64,000 nucleotides of DNA, taken from positions 5,394,001 to 5,458,000 of the forward strand of contig JAPVLO010000205.1 in the NCBI GenBank assembly GCA_027257055.1, read 5' to 3'. Under the pieces are notes generated by a model. The model was not told the DNA's origin. It did not search any database and saw only the letters and a list, made by a program, of their open reading frames with translations. How positions within the stretch are numbered: the first letter of the stretch is position 1; the number at the start of each line of letters is the position of its first letter. Position numbers and translations under genes: made by a program. Positions 25,049-35,530 of the stretch are shown here, in pieces. The DNA is from Cephalopachus bancanus (taxonomy: Eukaryota > Chordata > Mammalia > Primates > Tarsiidae).

Positions 25049-25122
25049 AAAAAAAAAAGCAGGATTTAGTGAGAGAACAGAAAACTTCCCACAGTGGAGG
25101 GTACCTGAGAGGGTTGCCCTTT
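25049..25122 (-). mobile_element. Short retrocopy of an ERV LTR R region, antisense
   Basis: 'agcaggatttagtgagagaac' then 'cttcccacagtggaggg' and 'acctgagagggttgcc' matches the LTR at about 22811-22876, beginning exactly where the LTR poly-A signal region ends. On the minus strand it terminates in a T run followed by AAAC repeats at the site where a polyadenylated LTR transcript would end. Only about 65 bp remain. See the related copy at 29351. Confidence 0.7.
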
Positions 25123-26117
25123 GGAACTTCCTTTCTTTTTTTTTTTAAACATATTTTTTATTATAAAATTGTGGGATACAGTTAAGGGTTAGGTATACAA
25201 ATGTGCATTGTTCAGGCACCCTTGTTAATAAGGGGTATCTCCCCATCCCCAGACAGATATTGAATACCATTAGTCCCATGTCCCTTTTCCTCCCTACTCC
25301 CCCATAGTTTCTCACCACTGTCAATCCTTTTTTTATAGTATTATGGTAGATGTTCAAGGTCCACTATATGAATGAGAACATGTGATACGCAGATCTTTGT
25401 TTCTGTGAGAGATCACTCAGTATTATAGACTCTAGTTCCATCCAGGTTGCTGTGAAGTTCATGATTTTGTTCTTTTTTATGGCTGCATAGTATTCCATTG
25501 TGTATATGTACCACATTTTTTAAATCCAGTCCTCTTTTGATGGACAGCATGGTTGGTTCAAGGTTCTTGCTATTATGAACAATGCTGCAATAAACATTCG
25601 TGTGCAGATATCTTTTTGATAGAGTGATTTGAGTTCTTCAGGGTATATTCCCAGTAGGGGAATTGCAGGGTCATATGGGAGGTTGATATTTAGAGCTTTT
25701 AGGAATCACCACACTGCTTTCCACAGAGGTTGCACTAGTTTGCACTCCCACCAACAGTGTAGAAGTGTTCCCTTTTCCCCACACCCTCTCCAGCAACTGT
25801 TATTTTTTGAGTTATTGATAATTGCCATTCTGACTGGAGTTAGGTGGTATCTCAGTGTGGTTTTGATTTGCATCTCCTTGATGATTAGTGAGGTTGAACA
25901 TTTCTTCATGTATCTGTTGGCTGCTCAGATGTCTTCCTTTGAGAAGCGTCTGTTCATATCTTTTGCCCACTTTATAATGGGGTTGTTTTTTTTCTTTTCA
26001 GCACGTTTGAGTTCCTTGTAGATCCAAGATATTAAGCCTTTGTCGGACCTGGAGTTGGCAAATACTTTTTCCCAGTCTGTTGGCTGTCTCCCTGCTCTCT
26101 TGATGGTTCTTTCTAAA
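25123..26117 (-). mobile_element. L1 3' end (local family), antisense
   Basis: T tract, 'tacagttaagggttaggtatac', 3' UTR, then reversed ORF2 C-terminus up to 'cctgctctcttgatggttctttc'. It is nearly colinear with 52340-53275 of the full-length copy. Residual frame pieces read [18 protein letters not shown], the conserved C-terminal L1 motif. 5' truncated at about 995 bp. Confidence 0.93.
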
Positions 26118-26290
26118 GTGTTATTCCTTCTCCCAGAATTTCCTCCCTTAGCTTGCCTAAGTGAGAGAGATAGAAATGAATACCTGCTACCTATTAGCTT
26201 CCTCAGATAATCATGTCTGAATATCTTCCTACTCACACTCCACACCTCATTTAGCATTGCCAGAATGACTTCTCAGCTTCTCATTCATCC
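26118..26290. other. Unique sequence
   Basis: No family recognised. Confidence 0.4.
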
Positions 26291-26440
26291 CAGATGCAAC
26301 CAAGTAAACATAATTTATTCAGGATCCTCTCTATACAAGGTATTGTGCTAGGTGCTAGGGATGCAGAGATAAATAAGATAGAGATGGTCATTGCCGTCAT
26401 AGACTGTGATGTCTATTGGGGAAAATTAACAACATTTAAA
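26291..26440 (-). mobile_element. L2 LINE 3' fragment, antisense
   Basis: 'caaggtattgtgctaggtgctagggatgcagagataaataagat' is the reversed L2 3' end. Confidence 0.8.
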
Positions 26441-26729
26441 TACAAGCATTAGTGAACAGCTAGACTGAGGAAATCAGAAAATACTTCCCAAAGGAAGAAC
26501 TGCTTGAGCTGTAGCTCTCAAAATGAGAAGGAGTTATATGTATGTCCTAAATGTCTCCCAGGAAAAAGCTTGGAGTGTGGAAAATGGAGGGAGGACATGG
26601 GCAAGATGGTTTATGCACAAGTAAAATTCATACTACCCTATTAATTAAAGTCTAAAATCAGTAGAAAAAAATCATACAGATGCTATATGCTTTTTTTGAC
26701 CAATTATTGTCCTATAAAATCTAAAAAGT

Positions 26730-27022
26730 AGCCGGGCTCGGTGGCTCAGCCTGTAATCCCGCGCCTTTGGGAGGCTGAGGTGAGTGGATTGCCTGAGCCC
26801 GTGGGTTCGAAACCCACCTGGGCAGCGAGACCTCATCTCTACAATAAATCAAAAAATCAGCCGGGCGTGGTAGCGCATGCCTGTAATTCCGGCTACTCGG
26901 AAGGCTGAGGCGGAAGGATCGCCGGAGCCCAGCAGATCGAGGCTGCGGTGGCCGGGAGCGGCCACTGCACTCCAGTCTGGGGACAGAGTGAGACTCCAAC
27001 TCGAAAAAAAAAAAAAAAAAAA
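26730..27022 (+). mobile_element. Alu, young local family, 14-bp TSD
   Basis: Complete dimer 'agccgggctcggtggctcagcctgtaatcccgcgcc' to 'gagactccaactcg' and an A tail. Exact TSD aaaatctaaaaagt at 26716-26729 and 27021-27034. T-arm block gtgggttcgaaacccac at 26801-26817, with both stem strands changed but still paired. Confidence 0.97.
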
Positions 27023-27221
27023 AATCTAAAAAGTCTGTTCTTCCACTTAAAACGTTACATTTAGGTTCAGTAATAAAGATATCAAGATTTATTTTCTATC
27101 TTCAAAAGCATTGGTATATTAAATCTTTTCACATAGTTGATACTAAGGAATGACTTAATTCATTCATAGTGTATTCAAATAACTATGAGCTTTTAAGGTT
27201 AAAAAGTAGAAAGTTATAGCC

Positions 27222-27392
27222 AGACATAGCGGTGCATGTCTCTATTCCCAGGTACTTGGGAAGCTAAAGCAGGTGGATTACTTGAGTCCAGGAGTTAGAA
27301 GCTGTGTTGCTCCATGATCGTGCCTGTGTATGGCCACTGCACTTTAGCCCGGGCTACACTGAAGTCCTGTCTCTTAAAAAAAAAAAAAAAAG
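27222..27392 (+). mobile_element. FRAM-like fossil Alu monomer
   Basis: A single 7SL-derived arm with an A tail. It keeps 'gatcgtgcctgtgtatggccactgcact', the 7SL segment that true Alu right arms have lost, and 'gtcctgtctctt' at the end. This marks a monomeric precursor-type SINE older than the dimeric Alus. Confidence 0.8.
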
Positions 27393-28084
27393 GTAGAAAA
27401 TCTTAATTAAAAATCTGCAATCCTTTTGTTATGAATTATAGGGTCCACATTTGATGAGAAGCTACAAATGTCATGGAAAAATTTAACATTATTTTGGTCT
27501 CTGAGGCAGTCATTGTTTCCCTTCTTCTTTGTTACACAATGTTTTTATTTCCACATGGACTAGTATTTCAACATTCATTTTTCCACAGTTTGTGGGAATC
27601 ACTGAATTATACAAAATCAGTGTAATGGAAAAGTGGGGGGGGGAATGAAATTGAGTGTAATTGTATGGGTTAATGATCCTACATAGAACGAGCAATCAGA
27701 GAATAAAAAACTTACCTCCTTTCTTCTCTTGGATTATGTCTCTTTAGAAATATTAAGAATTTAATGTATTTATGATAAATACAGGCAAAAAGTAAATTGG
27801 GGTTTTTCTTTTTACTTTGAGAGACATTGTGACTGACATAAAAGGACCAGATTCCTAATTTTTACAAATATAAGAAAGTATGAAAGGTTTTATTTAGTTA
27901 CTTATATATACCAGTGTAAAGTCAAGCAATGTACTTAGCTTGCTCATAGTATATCTTTTAACAAAAGAATAAATAGCATGTGATTAGATTTTATTGAAAG
28001 TAATTCAACTTATTTTGCTACGTTTTCTCCAACTTGTCTTCTCTCTTCAACACATTCATACTCAAAAGCATTTGGCATATTCTA
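27393..28084. other. Unique AT-rich sequence
   Basis: A G run (gggggggg) near 27640; nothing else recognised. Confidence 0.5.
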
Positions 28085-28310
28085 CACAAAGCACTGGACT
28101 TGCAGTCAAAAGATAACAGTTTAAATGCTGTACCATTCTCTGCTCAATAGATCCTTGAATTTATGGAAACCAAGGATTTATCCTGCACTTCAAATTTTTC
28201 TGTGTGTAAAAGAGGAATGATAAGACTGACCATAAAAAATTATTATGAGGTTAAATCAGTAAAACTGTGTGAAAGCAGGTAGCAAAATGCACAGTGGTTC
28301 TAAGTATAAA
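28085..28310 (+). mobile_element. MIR SINE
   Basis: 'aagcactggacttgcagtcaaaagataac' ... 'tgtgtaaaagaggaatgataagactg' ... 'attatgaggttaaatcag' ... 'tgtgtgaaagcaggtagcaaaatgc' in MIR order. Confidence 0.75.
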
Positions 28311-29105
28311 TTTATGATGTGTAAGTTAACTAACAAAGAAAAAGCATGAGTGATCATGAAAATATAATTAATCACTGTCATCAAACTTCAGATTGATGTG
28401 GGAGATTGTCTGGAGGACCCTTGGGCAGACAAACAAATATAAACTGAAGAAATGAGTGTCAGGCCCAGTCACTGTTGCCTCAATTTGAAAACCTGCTGAT
28501 AAGGACAACTCTCTTGCCAGTCCTAGAAGGAAAATCCACAAAGACCACCTAGCAACCAAAACAAAAGTGTCCCAAATTATGATCTTCAAAAAATTACTAA
28601 GATTTTATATGTCAGTTACATTGTCTCATACAAATTGTATTTGGTTCAAGGCTGGCTTTAAATAGACTCTATGTGATAATATACACGGGGAAATGCAAAA
28701 AACAAAACAAAACAGAAATTACCTATTTTCGAAGGGGGATGCTTATAGTACACTTAGAATTTGTTCCTCCAGATCAGTCAACCCAAGTTTAATATGGAAA
28801 TTTTGAGAAGATTGTGTCATGATTTGTGGAAGAAATGTCTCGAGTGGTAACAGACAGGTGACTGGTTCTTCTGCCATGACAACACACCTGCTCACACCAT
28901 GCTGTGTTGAGCTGTTTTGAACCAAAAATGGCATTACCCCCATGCCCCACCCTCCCTTATTCACCCGATCTTGCTCCAAGTGATTTTTTTATTGTTTCCC
29001 TGATGAAACAAGTCTTCAAAGGGAAATGTTTTGCTGATGTGGAAAAGGTGAGACAAAAAATGACAGAAGCACTAAAAGACATCAAAATTAACAAGTTTAA
29101 AAGAA

Positions 29106-29461
29106 CTGGATACCACAGGCTCTCACTCATAAGTGGGCCGTGAACACTAGTCACATTAACACAAGGGAGAGAACAGCAGTTGCTGGGCACTACTAGGGGA
29201 GAGAGGGAGGGAAGAGAGTGGAGGAGTAGACGTCACAACACAAAGGGTCCCTGGTCCACTACCAGAGGTAGTGAGGGCCAATTAGACACCCAAATTTCAC
29301 CTGCATGCAGCCTACTCATGTAGTTAATTCTCAGTTTTACCCCACATCTTTTTTTTTAAAGCAGGATCTATTGAGAGGACAGAAAAGCTCTCAAAGTCGG
29401 AGGGGACCCGAAGGCACTACCCAACCCTACATCTTTATAATAAAAAAAATTTTAAAGAAAT
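29106..29461 (+). mobile_element. L1 3' UTR fragment inserted in the mariner
   Basis: 'aggctctcactcataagtggg' followed by an L1-type 3' UTR with 'gggagagagggaggg', 'ttctcagttttaccccacatc' and a final 'ctacatctttataataaaaaaaa'. The mariner words 'aaaattaacaagtttaaaa' and 'gaaattgatgagttcaaaa' on the two sides are diverged target-site copies. The 3' UTR differs from that of the full-length L1 here, so it is another subfamily. It is itself interrupted at 29351. Confidence 0.75.
29351..29418 (-). mobile_element. Short retrocopy of an ERV LTR R region inside the L1 tail
   Basis: On the + strand, a T run then 'aaagcaggatctattgagagg', 'acagaaaagctctcaaagtcgg' and 'aggggacccgaagg', matching the LTR at about 22811-22866. 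On the minus strand the LTR poly-A region is followed directly by nine A. Flanking 'accccacatctt' and 'accctacatctt' look like a short target-site duplication. Confidence 0.75.
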
Positions 29462-29627
29462 TGATGAGTTCAAAAACTGTTTTGAGCAGTGGAAAAAGCA
29501 TCTCCATAGGTGTGTTGCATCAGACAGAGAGTACTTTGAAGGTGACTGAAGTTTACACATGTAAGAATAAGTATACAATTTTTTATAAGTAAATTCTAGC
29601 TTTTTGGGATTTCCCCCTCATATAGCT

Positions 29628-30300
29628 AAAACATGCCTCTAATAGTAGCTCTGAAATGTCATTATTTTTAAGGTTTTTTGCTAAGGACATTGTTCAAGTT
29701 TTACTACTTGGAGACCTTCAGCATTTTCATTCCTACCCTGAAGTTTAAGTCTTTCTGAGATTTCAACATCTGAATTTCTTGAACCTCAAGGCAAGTTTAG
29801 GGGTTAGGAAAGTAAACTTGACAAGGGGCTCCACGGGGAAAGACCTTACAGCAAGGAGATGGGAAGGGAGTTGATGGCAAGCTCCAGTAGCTCCCACAGC
29901 AGTGTCTGCAGAGGGCTCCTTGGGAAGAGTTAATAAATAATAAAGTTTGGGTTAGGACTGTAGGCAAAAATGACAACCTGGCTGAGAAAATTTCCAGGGG
30001 ACAAAGTCTAAAATGGACTGAAAGTCACAATAAAGTATAGAAAGCGACATGTAATAATACAAGGGAAGTACACAGTATGGCACTGTGCTGAAGAACACAA
30101 TCCCTGGAGCAGTTACCCTTCTGGGGTGACAAGTGAGAAGTTCCACAGACCCACTCCCCAGCAAAATAAGGAAGGTTGCCAAAGATGAAAACAAACAAAA
30201 CAACAAAACATTTAAAGCCTCCAGATATATTTGCAAATCATATATCTGATAAGTAACATATTTATATTTAGTATACATATATGTTTGTATTTATACATAT
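29628..30300. other. Unique sequence
   Basis: No gene or repeat family recognised. Ends in an AT-rich stretch at the MITE target. Confidence 0.5.
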
Positions 30301-30301
30301 A

Positions 30302-30524
30302 CTGGGGATGCCAAGAAATGTATACACATTTTAAGAGATGTTAAGAAATGTGCACTGTAAATGGAAGTGTCTGGACCCTGATAGTAACAACTTTGAGCAT
30401 CTCTTGTAATTGCAGCAAACATGACTTGTGTACTATCTTTTGTTATTGGTATATGTTGAGTATTACAATTCTTACACAGTTTTTTCCTTTCTTAAAATGT
30501 GTATACATTTTTTGGCACCCTCTG
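30302..30524 (+). mobile_element. Mariner-type MITE with about 37-bp terminal inverted repeats
   Basis: Left end ctggggatgccaagaaatg and right end (reversed) cagagggtgccaaaaaatg continue in both cases as tatacacattttaag. TA dinucleotides flank it at 30300-30301 and 30525-30526. It is 223 bp with no coding capacity. The TA target and TIRs identify a Tc1/mariner-type non-autonomous element; I cannot name the family. Confidence 0.88.
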
Positions 30525-30529
30525 TATAT

Positions 30530-31426
30530 AGCACTACAACTCAATGCAAAGAAGAAGAATAAGCCATTTAAAAATGGGCAAAGGATAGGGATGGTTCTCC
30601 AAAAAAGATACACAAATAAGCAAGCAAAAAAACGGTCAACATAATTTTGCATCATGGAAATGCAAATCAAAACTACAATGAGCTACTACTGCAAACCCAC
30701 TGGGATGACTGTACTCAAAAGAATAGATAATACCAAATGTTGACAAGGCTGTGGAGAAATCAGAATGCTCATCCCATCTATTGTTGATGGAAATGTAAAA
30801 TGGTATAGCTGCTTCAGCAAGGAGTCTGACACTTTAACCTCAAATGTTTAAATGTAGAGTCACTATATGATACAACAGTTCCATACTCTCTAAAGTCCCA
30901 AGTGAAATGAAAACATATGCCCATGCAAAAACTTGTACACAAATCTTCATAGTAGCATTATCAATAATAGTAAAAAATGAAAACAGCTCAAATGTCTATC
31001 AACTGGTAAATGGATAAATAAACTATGGTATGCTTTAAATGAAATATTATTTGGTAATATAATGAAATTACACACTTGGTAACATGATCCAATATGGATC
31101 AACCTTTAAAACGTGCTAAGTGAGTAACGCCACAGTGAACTACCTATTATTTCATTTATATAAAATTTTCGGAATAGACATATCTACAAGGACCTACAAG
31201 AACAGAAAGTAGCTTTGTGATTGCCTAGGCCTGAGGGGTATTTGGAAATTGAGAGATGACAGCTAATAAGAGTGGAAATATTTGGGGGGGGCAGTGGTAA
31301 TAATGCTCTAAAACTGCAATAATGGTTGCACATACATGTAAATATACTAAAGCCATTGAATTGCACATTTTGAATGGGTGAATGTATGCTATATGAATTA
31401 TATCTGAATAAAACTATTTTTAAAAA
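30530..31426 (+). mobile_element. Old L1 (L1M-type) 3' end, sense
   Basis: 'aaatgggcaaaggatagggatggttctccaaaaaagatac', 'gcaaatcaaaactacaatgagctactactgcaaacccactgggatg', 'aacagctcaaatgtctatcaactgg' and 'tgaattatatctgaataaaac' are ordered blocks of an L1M ORF2 end plus 3' UTR. Coding frames are destroyed. Confidence 0.88.
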
Positions 31427-31439
31427 AATGAACAAAGTC

Positions 31440-31662
31440 TCTAAACCAGAATGTCTACAGTTAAATCATCAGTTCTCCTACCTGTGATTTTATGTCAAGT
31501 ATTTAAACTCCATGATTCTGTTTCTTCATCTGTAATATGGAGATAATAATATTAGCCACCTCCTAGAGCTGTTTTAAGAATTCAAGAAACTAGTACACAC
31601 AAAGAACAAAGGACTTCTAATAGAGCCTGGCACATGAAAAGGGGTCCATATATGTTAGTTTT
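31440..31662 (+). mobile_element. MIR SINE
   Basis: 'gattctgtttcttcatctgtaatatggagataataatattagccacctcctagagctgttttaagaattc' and 'agcctggcacatgaaaagg' match MIR. Confidence 0.85.
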
Positions 31663-31853
31663 TCTTCTGCACAGAGTGTTCAAGGAGAACATGAAAGAAG
31701 TATATAACATGTGGGTAGAACAATGGGCAAGGCTGAAAGGATAACACTTAAATTTGTTCTGAATGATGAGCAGGGATTATCAAGGCATAGATAAGAGGGA
31801 AGGGATACTGGGATAGCATTAATTACATAAAATATATGTATAAAACTGAAAAG

Positions 31854-32138
31854 TAGCCGGGCTTGGTGGCTCAGCCTGTAATCCCAGCGCTTTGGGAGCC
31901 TGAGGTGAGTGGGTTGCCTGAGCCCACAGGTTCAAGACCCGCCTGGGCAACTTTGACTCATCTCTACAATAAGTCAAAAATTAGCCAGGCGTGGTAGTGC
32001 GCACCTGTAGTTCCAGCTACTGGAAGGCTGAAGCAGAAGAATTGCCGGAGCCCAGCAGGCCAAGGCTGCGGTGGCTGGGAGCAGCCACTGCACTCCAGTC
32101 TGGGTGACAGAGTGAGACTCCAACTCAAAAAAAAAAAA
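31854..32138 (+). mobile_element. Alu, young local family, with extra 5' sequence inside the TSD
   Basis: Complete dimer from 'agccgggcttggtggctcagcc' to 'gagactccaactc' and an A tail. The exact 15-bp repeat AAGAGGGAAGGGATA occurs at 31793-31807 and, abutting the tail, at 32139-32153. The 46 bp between the left copy and the Alu start are not Alu. Confidence 0.95.
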
Positions 32139-32153
32139 AAGAGGGAAGGGATA

Positions 32154-34481
32154 TTCAGGAATGTAAAGAGTATATGCCAAAAGTATGTAGATAGGATACT
32201 TTATCAAGAATTTAAAGTATCCTAAAAGTAAGTTGAAATATTATATGAAGTATGTGAAATTGAAATACAAGAACTATCAGTAGCCTGTGTGTGAAGTATT
32301 CTTTACTAAGATTTCCCTTTTAAAATGATGATGAAAATAATAATAATAAAGAGTCCCCTTATAGACAACTCAGTAAGGAATTTCTCTATGAATATGAAAA
32401 TAGCATTGCATCTGTAGATAATATGTACCAACAAGCTGAAAATGTCATTGTTACAACTGTGATGTAGCATAAAGTTTAGGTCAAATGGTGCTCATGTTTA
32501 TTATTGAAACAGCAAAGCTCTGTATGGTATACATATTTTTGTTCTCTCTCTTTTGTGTTGATTGTACCTATCTTATGTAAAAGGGTAAAATGATTTTTAT
32601 AGGTAAACACTTGAAGAAAAATGGCCTATGCAAATGATGTAATTTATAGAAACACTAGAATATGTGTTCACTTCAGTGCTGAATGACTAAAATCATCATG
32701 AGAATTGGTGCTTGACAATGGCTTGACAATTTCGTATTCTTTCACATCACAACAATTCTTGAGATGATAGCTGTAATGCAAACATGTAAAAGTATCATTA
32801 TTGCACAGCCGGTAACTGTGCATGACCCCATTTTTCCTCTTGGAAGTTAAACCCTGAATTCTTACACTAAACAATGAGTAAATATTTCAGAGATGTGTTA
32901 TATAACTTACTTCTGAAAAATAGATTTACTACTTGTCTCTGAAGTTAAGAATGAGATTGACAGGCATTTTCAAATTTAAATATATGAAAACAGTAAGTAT
33001 ACTAACTTCCATAATCAAAAAAATATTTGGTTAGTATATTCTGCTCTATTCTAACCAATGTTATGTGAACTATATTATAGCTCACTTTCATAAATGCAAT
33101 GTACTACTGCATCTGAAAGGAAACCTAATGTTAAGGTGACCTTGAAGTTTTAAGTTATCTTTTGACAATGAAGTGGTTTCAGCATAGTCACAAAAACACA
33201 AAATCAGTTCTAGCTAGATAAACTTTCTTGGAAATGAACATGAATATAGATATAAAAATTTGAGAAAATGCTGCTGAAATAGTTTTTATATTCTAGAATT
33301 ACAAAGAAATATGTTAGTAACAAGGCTTATAGATGACATCACCAGCTAACTTATTAATAAATCTTATCCTTGGTATTTTAATAACCCTATCTTTATGAAA
33401 GCCTTCAAAAGTATTATTGTTTTTTGCATTTTGCTGGTATGGCTAAAACCTATAGCTACTAAATTACTTCTTCAAGTTATATATGTGCTAAAAATAAGCA
33501 TTGAATCTTTATCTAATTCACTACCAGTTTGAAGGAGTAACAAAGACTGGACTAACTTCCTGCCATGAACAATTATAAAACTGAGCAAAGTATAAAAAAG
33601 CCCTTTTAGACATTGGTCAATATGTAGAAATGGGTATTGATACCTAAAAGGTTGGAAACAATTAAATGATCCCAACAAATATCCCAACTTTCTGGTTACT
33701 GACACTTTCCATACTGGAGGCATGAAGGTGTTGATTCAAAACAGACCTTATCAGCCTCATTAAGTTTAGAAAATAGAGATCACAGTGTGAGAAAACTGAG
33801 GTAGTTGGTAGTTTGGAATACTTGTTCTGGAAAAGAGTAACTATGCAGGAAGATATTTGCAGCAATTTCCATAGGGCATCTCTTGAGTCTTGGCTGAGCA
33901 TTAGGCTATCCATGCATACAATGAAATTCTACAAGGCTGGGCAAAGGGACGGCAGGAATCAGAACAGTTTGCAGAGCTCACACATTATGTATAGACTTTT
34001 GAAAAAGGGTTTCATTTGTAAGGGTATTATTGAACCAAGACTTAAAAAGCAAATATAGAAAGTATGTATTTATCTTTGAGTTATGTAAAAATTAATAGCT
34101 TTTTGGATGAACAAACAAATAGATATAAAGTAAGATACTCCCACACACTTGCTATTTCAGTGTTTTAAATGTTTCTTTGACCTCTCAAAAGGCCCAGCTT
34201 TTTATTAGGAAGACACATGTTCACCTGCCACTTCTGAGCTCCAAGAGCATGTTGCTGTTGTTGATGTTTTATAACTGACATAAATTAGCTTTGGGTAAAC
34301 AGGTGAAAAGTGAAAACTCACAGAAAATTTTCCTTATTTACATCTTAGAAATGCTCCTGATCAGTAGGGAAAAACAACTTAAATTATAGGCCAAGGCTCT
34401 GAGAACAGTGATTTCTTATATGTCTCATCTTTGATTCAAAGTTGTTTATCTAAATGTACCAAGGTAATTTCTTTTGATTGT
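32154..34481. other. Long unique AT-rich stretch
   Basis: More than 2.3 kb without a recognised repeat. Short open frames near 32668-32874, 33472-33723 and 33662-33913 have no recognised homology and overlap each other. Confidence 0.5.
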
Positions 34482-34740
34482 TGTAACTTTTAGTTCCCTT
34501 CCTCTTCAGGAATTTAGCCTAGGGGGTTGGGAAGAATTAGGATTAGGAAGACCTTAAATCATGTCCCTGTTAATTTAGCCTCAGGAATGGGTGAAAGGGT
34601 ATCTTATAGTAGAATATAAACTCTGCGTAAATTGTATTGCTTTTGAGCAGATTTTTGGTAATGATGCTGCCCATTTCCCTGCAACCTGGTTGCAGAAATA
34701 AACTCCCTTTTCTTTCAGTTTCTGCCTCTCACCCTCAACT
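34482..34740 (+). mobile_element. Possible ERV LTR fragment
   Basis: 'caacctggttgcagaaataaactcccttttctttcagtttctgcctctcac' has the AATAAA signal plus C/T-rich U5 start common to ERV LTRs. Upstream 'ggaatttagcctagggggttggg' is consistent but not diagnostic. Family unknown. Confidence 0.35.
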
Positions 34741-35482
34741 GAACACAAGGAAAACAACTGGACTAGTTTATCTAGGAATATAATAACCGGATTTGAGTTT
34801 ACAAAATAGCATGCATTTTGACAAAATCTTATATACTTTTCCAGTCTCTCTCAAAAGGCCACAGAGTCTTAGATGCAGCCTTGCTGAGGAAAAAGTTAAT
34901 TTCCAAGTATACATGGATCCTTTCAAGGGCACGGTAACAGGTTTTGACCAAACAGAGAAACATTTATCAAGTCACTATCCATTGCACTAAATAGTACTCT
35001 AGGGTAATCTGAAATGAGAAGAGATACCTCCAAAAAGCATCCAACCTGGGAATAGTTTGCTAATCTGTCAGCTTCTAGAATGTGAACATACTATCAAAAT
35101 TCAGCTCCCTCTGGGAAGGTGAGAAGGCAGTCAAGGAGAGAACCACCATACTGCACAGAGAGGTCCCAGAAATGGAAAAGTTGGTCAAGGAAAAGAAAGC
35201 AAATGTATACTTTTTCAGAATACACCCCTTGGGTCTTTTAATGATCAGTTGAAATACAGAGGTTTTGGTTTTAAGTTGTTATTTTCACAGCATCTCCATG
35301 TAAACTGCTTAGTAATTATATTAACCTGGAAACAAAAAATCCATCATGCTTGAAACTGAATTTGTGATTCTCGCATGTTTAAAATCTTCCAACAAGGAAT
35401 TTCATGTTCTCTAGGTGATGGAAGTTAGTATGAGCAAATGAACTTTACATTCTTTTAGAATTTTTTTAATCTAGGTTTGGAA

Positions 35483-35530
<48 letters not shown>

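Larger units (their letters stand above)
28765..29627 (+). pseudogene. Mariner transposon remnant with transposase C-terminus
   Basis: Tc1/mariner transposases are cut-and-paste enzymes with a D,D34D catalytic triad. Here a frame reads WFFCHDNTPAHT (Asp codon 28878-28880), and after a frameshift YSPDLAPSDFF (28958-28990, last catalytic Asp codon 28982-28984). The spacing is about 34 residues. GKCFADVEKVRQKMTEALKDIK follows; after an L1 insertion (29106-29461) the frame resumes as DEFKNCFEQWKKHLHRC and ends EYFEGD-stop. The 3' end is near 'gggatttccccctcatata'. The 5' half is missing, so it is inactive. Family within mariner not determined. Confidence 0.85.
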
